Shown piece after piece: positions 60,301 to 64,000 of a stretch of 64,000 nucleotides of DNA. Source of the DNA: Simmondsia chinensis (taxonomy: Eukaryota > Streptophyta > Magnoliopsida > Caryophyllales > Simmondsiaceae); contig JAGTTD010000018.1 of NCBI GenBank assembly GCA_018398585.1, forward strand, positions 7,571,501 to 7,635,500, in the 5' to 3' direction. Positions within the stretch are counted from its first letter, which is position 1; every line of letters starts with the position of its first letter. The notes below the pieces were generated by a model that worked only from the letters and a program-made list of their open reading frames with translations, searched no databases and was not told the origin of the DNA. Position numbers and translations under genes: made by a program.

Positions 60301-62009
60301 GAGGTATGTTATCTGATCATAACCTTTTCTGATTATTGTGTTTTTTATAAATGTTTGCCAGTTATAGCTAGCTTGTGAAAATTGATTATGGCGGAAATAT
60401 TATTCTGGTGATTGTCCAAAGTCGGTGTAAATAGCTTGATGATGCTAAGCACTTGGACTCGAGAGCCTTGCGGGGGCTTGGGTTGCCTTAACTTGAATTG
60501 TAAAAGGCACATTATGAATTATGGTCTTTTGTACCCTTAATAGTAACAATGCAGGTACTCTAAGTACGATGAGAACGGGTATGTGGTCATTGTGATCTAA
60601 ACTGGTGGTGATCCAATTGATTTGAGATGATAATGTTTTACAATTGTGATGATATTTGAAATTGACTAATTAGCGGTATATATCTTTTGTGCCAGCCATA
60701 TATATGATATACTTATGGTATGCGTATTATGAGAGTACTTGAGGTGGAGATATGATTTTATTGATATGATATTTGCTCCACTATTGTGTTATACTGACTT
60801 TTGTTGAAGTTGGCCGGCGATGGAGCTGGTTGTTTAATAGCTCATTGCAGATACCTCAATGTGGGGGTGAGAGCAACTTGCTATTGGTGTTGGCAGTAGT
60901 CAACTCTCAAGTACCGCTTTATTGCAATACAGTGTGAAAAGCCGTGTATGATGGTTGAGCATACCCATAGTCCGTGACGGGTGATGTGGGCACTGCACAC
61001 TTGATGGGTTTGGCAAGAGGAGAGCTATTCATCTCGGGCATAAGATCGTAAACGGTCTACTTGAAAGAAAGTGATATCACTAAATTTTGTAAAGTCTGAA
61101 AAGAACCTTTTGGATCCATTGATAAAGACGCCATGTCAGAAAATTATTGTGGAAACATCGAGGGGGACGGGACTAAAGTTTATACATGAATAAACTGTGA
61201 TGTATCCAACCTGGTCTTAACAAGTTCAATGTAAAAAGTCATATTTTCATTTAAGGAATGCACTGTGTTTTATGTTGTCCCTCCCTATGGTGTGACAGTG
61301 CGGAGACGGGTCCATAGCCATATGTTTGGTGGTGTAAGCGACGCTTGCACTTGATGGACACTGTCTGTATGATACCAGGGGTGAGGTTGAGCTTTAGCTC
61401 TTAATGGACCCATATCCATATGTTTGATGGTGTGCGGTAACACACACTTGATGGGATCCACCTATGTAGGTGTGGAAGTCTGGCTGCTCCCTATGAAGGT
61501 TCAAGACTTGCCTTCTAGAGTGCCTACGAATATACAGGACGAGCGCATGGCCGATAAAACGCGTCGAACCGCATGAGTTGTCATTATGTTACCAAGGAGA
61601 AAGGTTGAGCTCTAGCTCCTAATGGACTCATAGCCATACGTTTGGTGGTGTGCGGTAACACACACTTGGTGGGATCTACCTATATAGGTATGGGAGTGTG
61701 GCCGCTCCTTATGAAGGCTTAAGACTTGCCTTCTAGAGCGCCTATAAATATCTAGGATGAGCCCATGGCCGATAAAACACGCCAAACCGCAGGAGTTGCC
61801 GAGATCTGGAGTTTGGTATGTGTCCAAGTGGAAGACTATACAATCCCTTGTGAGGTTCAAGACGAAAGTCACCTTGCAAGATGTTGGTCCTAAACTTGGG
61901 TTACACTAGGTGACGATTCAAGTCGCGAGACATCGGCACTGAAAACTAAACTCCCTTTGCCTAATCTATTCTTCTCTGTTCTCTTCCGCTTGTATCCTTT
62001 GTGGGGGAT
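57390..62009 (+). other. Non-coding interior of E5
   Basis: No gag, protease, integrase or RT block was found on either strand. 57640-57900 is GC-rich with a GA run and, on the minus strand, resembles the 5' end of a plant gene (an AAACCCTAGC leader and a short Ser/Thr/Pro-rich frame). This could be captured host DNA. Long poly-A runs occur at 57918-57938 and 59069-59086. A two-unit repeat occupies 61400-61800. Confidence 0.6.
61400..61800 (+). repeat. Two-unit direct repeat near the 3' end of the E5 interior
   Basis: Units of about 175-190 bp start at about 61403 and 61612 and share GGTGTGCGGTAACACACACT, GACTTGCCTTCTAGAG and ATGGCCGATAAAAC blocks. A shorter partial unit lies at about 61300-61360. 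Diverged relatives occur outside the element at 63415-63600. Confidence 0.7.
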
Positions 62010-62952
62010 TGTTGGAAAAATGATACAAGCTAATCTTAAGTATAATAGGAAAATAATATTTTCAAGTCCCGTTACTAGCCGTTTACCCACAGTTGTTTAA
62101 TGTCATTAAAATTTGACCGTTGGAGATTCATAAGTATTTAACAAAATAGCCGGTGCCTTAATGCCTGTTACCGTTTATAGCCGTTGGAATTCATTACACC
62201 CGGTTTTTAATACCTCTAACCGTTTTATTCACCATTTATTTTTATAAAGATTATAATAACTCCATTTTTCAATGACATTCAAGTGACGTTACGGGCAGAA
62301 ATAAATAGCGCATGTGAGTATCGTCCATTTAAAAAGTGTGATTATAGTGCGAGATTGAAAAATGAGATCTGCTGCCAGAAGCTGAAGCATGCGATTGCTC
62401 AGCTTAATGGTATGGAACAAACTATCCAAGGGTATAGTGCTGCACAGTGAAAGTACAAGTTCCCTTCCGATTCGTGAGACGGTTACAAAAACGTATCTCG
62501 TTGCGTGTTTGAGGTTCTTTTCATATCGGTGGCGGTTCATGAATCCGAGTTTTGAATGTTTTCTCTCTCCTCAAATTTTGGGCAAAGTTCAAGGTACTCC
62601 TACCCGGTGATTAACGAGTGCACGTTAAGAGTCGGATCGCGTTAATCCTGGAGGACGGCCACCGGTTATACTGTGTGCACTGGAGCAGTGATGAAATCGT
62701 CTTTTAGGACAGTGGTCTCTACCACGGCGTGATATCATTTTTTTGCAAGATATTCTAATTGCTCTCTCCTAATTGCAATGTTCATTGCTATGTTTGAAAA
62801 TTGGTCAATTTTCTGACAATTATTTGATTACGACGTTTAGATAATTATTTCTGAATTTTCTGCAACTTTTCAGTATTTTTGACAGCAATATTTCAGTATT
62901 CTCACAGGAATTTTCACTGTATTTTTACTGCTAGTAGTCAATTTTTCTAACA
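62010..62952 (+). repeat. 3' LTR of E5
   Basis: 943 bp, begins directly after the G-rich polypurine tract and ends TTCTAACA before GACCA. Matches the left LTR throughout, with scattered substitutions. Confidence 0.88.
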
Positions 62953-63399
62953 GACCACCATTACTATCTGGTATTATTGGTTGATTTTCATTATTACATT
63001 ATTTATTGTCATTATAATATATAAGTTCTTTTTAAATATGTATCCAAGGGTATTTCTGCAATGCTTAACTAAACACTTCGCTGCAAAAAGTTGTAAATTT
63101 TAAATATGCAGATCTTATTAAAACAAATAAGTTGAAAAAAGATTAGAAGAAAAAAGTTGAACCAAATCCGCCCCAATTCTATATGAAATGGCTTAATTAA
63201 CTTGAGTATTATATATGCTAGTAACTTCATCATAAAATATGATCCACAATACTCACCTTTAAGTTAAAGCATGTAAACTAACAATATCTAACTTGGATAG
63301 AAGAAGGGAGAATGGAGGAAAATCAAGTGCCTTGATGAAAAGGGATAGATAAATCATAGAGTGGTTTAGATAGCATGCTTTATATGTGAGTTGAATTAA

Positions 63400-63835
63400 T
63401 AAGTCCATCCCTATGGTGTCTAGTATGCTTACTTGTGGTCTTAATGGAGGTTGAGCAAGTGAGCTCTTGATGTGGTGTGTAGCCCATACGGGAATGTGTG
63501 GCCACAATCACATCCTTAACGGATCCACCTATATGAGCGTAGAAGTAAAGACCGCTTCTATAAGGCCTTAGGCTAGTTCTCTAAAGCACTCACGAAATCC
63601 AGGTGGTGCACAATTTATAATGTGCAAGCTTCCAAAATTGGTATACACCTTTGAACTTTCATGTGTGTGATGTATTCTGTGTGCTCTCAGGTTGCTAAAA
63701 TTTCAAGGTTAAGTCCACTATGCCTCTAGTATGAAAATTATTGAAACACTAGTAAGGATTGGAAGACAAAGTCACTCTTATGCAATATGATAATTCTATC
63801 AACCCAAATTTTTATTTAAAAAAAAGGTGGGAAAT
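63400..63835 (+). mobile_element. 3' internal tail of an E5-related element
   Basis: The words GGATCCACCTATATGAG, a TATAAGGCCTTAGGCTAG stretch and the downstream order match the E5 3' interior. They are followed by AAAAAGGTGGGAAA and then TATTGGAG at about 63836, which could be a polypurine tract and the start of an LTR continuing past the window. Confidence 0.45.
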
Positions 63836-64000
63836 TATTGGAGTTTTTTTTAAATAAGAATTTAAATTTGAAACTTAACTTTTTATTTTTGAAATGTAAA
63901 GCTCATTCATGCCATTCTATCTATCTCTTTATAGCAAAGTCCCCCTTTTCACCAAAAAGCTTCATTTCCCCAATTCAACAAATTCAACAAATCTGTATGC

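Larger units (their letters stand above)
56446..62952 (+). mobile_element. Large LTR element without coding capacity (LARD-like), E5
   Basis: LTRs of 944 and 943 bp (56446-57389 and 62010-62952) are about 97% identical by eye. The right one starts TGTTGGAAAAATGATAC and both end TTTTTCTAACA. The left start is TATTGG, a point change. A strong polypurine tract TTTGTGGGGGA precedes the right LTR. The flanks share GACC (AGACC on the left, GACCA on the right). The 4.6-kb interior has no gag or pol similarity in any frame, so the element must move by proteins from elsewhere. Confidence 0.85.

Noticed and set aside
61300..61800. CRISPR-like or satellite array
   Set aside because: Only two long, diverged direct units without regular spacers, inside an LTR element of a plant nuclear genome.

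Overview
The window is nuclear DNA of a flowering plant, most likely a eudicot. It contains GT-AG introns, a multi-exon nuclear gene for a mitochondrial enzyme, many Ty1/copia retroelements primed by initiator-Met tRNA, hAT-type MITEs, a Helitron and SINEs with an Au-like body. I cannot name the species. No bacterial-type features, tRNA genes or CRISPR arrays were seen.

The only host genes I can support are two same-orientation (minus strand) paralogues of the E1 subunit of mitochondrial 2-oxoglutarate dehydrogenase. Copy A (start codon at 7074) runs off the left edge inside its seventh coding exon. Copy B (start codon at 44264, stop at 27674) is complete: eight exons splice to an open frame of 1011 codons. 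Exons 1 to 4 have identical lengths in both copies (1551, 227, 333 and 247 nt), so this is a gene duplication. B is the more diverged copy. It has two small in-frame deletions, a changed residue in the thiamine-diphosphate motif, and introns swollen by transposons.

Layout: 1-7074, copy A; 7077-8150, its leader intron, a likely leader exon with a CT tract and short uORF, and a site II box; 8153-8872, hAT-like element; 9700-10797, Helitron; 11222-13394, palindromic element whose right arm is split by two MITEs; 14480-24600, an old minus-strand copia element cut by a plus-strand copia element (16634-23257) that itself holds two hAT MITEs; 24860-25440, a plus-strand gag fragment; 27674-44264, copy B with a copia element in intron 7, hAT MITEs in introns 4 and 5, and a 5S-rRNA-headed SINE in intron 2; 44400-47600, repeat debris (SINE-like copies, a MITE, a possible solo LTR); 47615-55067, decayed copia element with a younger deleted copia element (48417-51270) nested inside; 55289-55665, MITE; 56446-62952, a long LTR element without coding capacity, followed by the tail of a relative.

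The most unusual signal is a pair of independent SINE insertions, one in each paralogue. Each joins a 5S-rRNA-like head to an Au-SINE-like body, and one has clear target-site duplications. Other notable points are a hAT MITE inserted ten bases into an intron beside a splice donor, and a gag whose two halves lie in opposite orientations.
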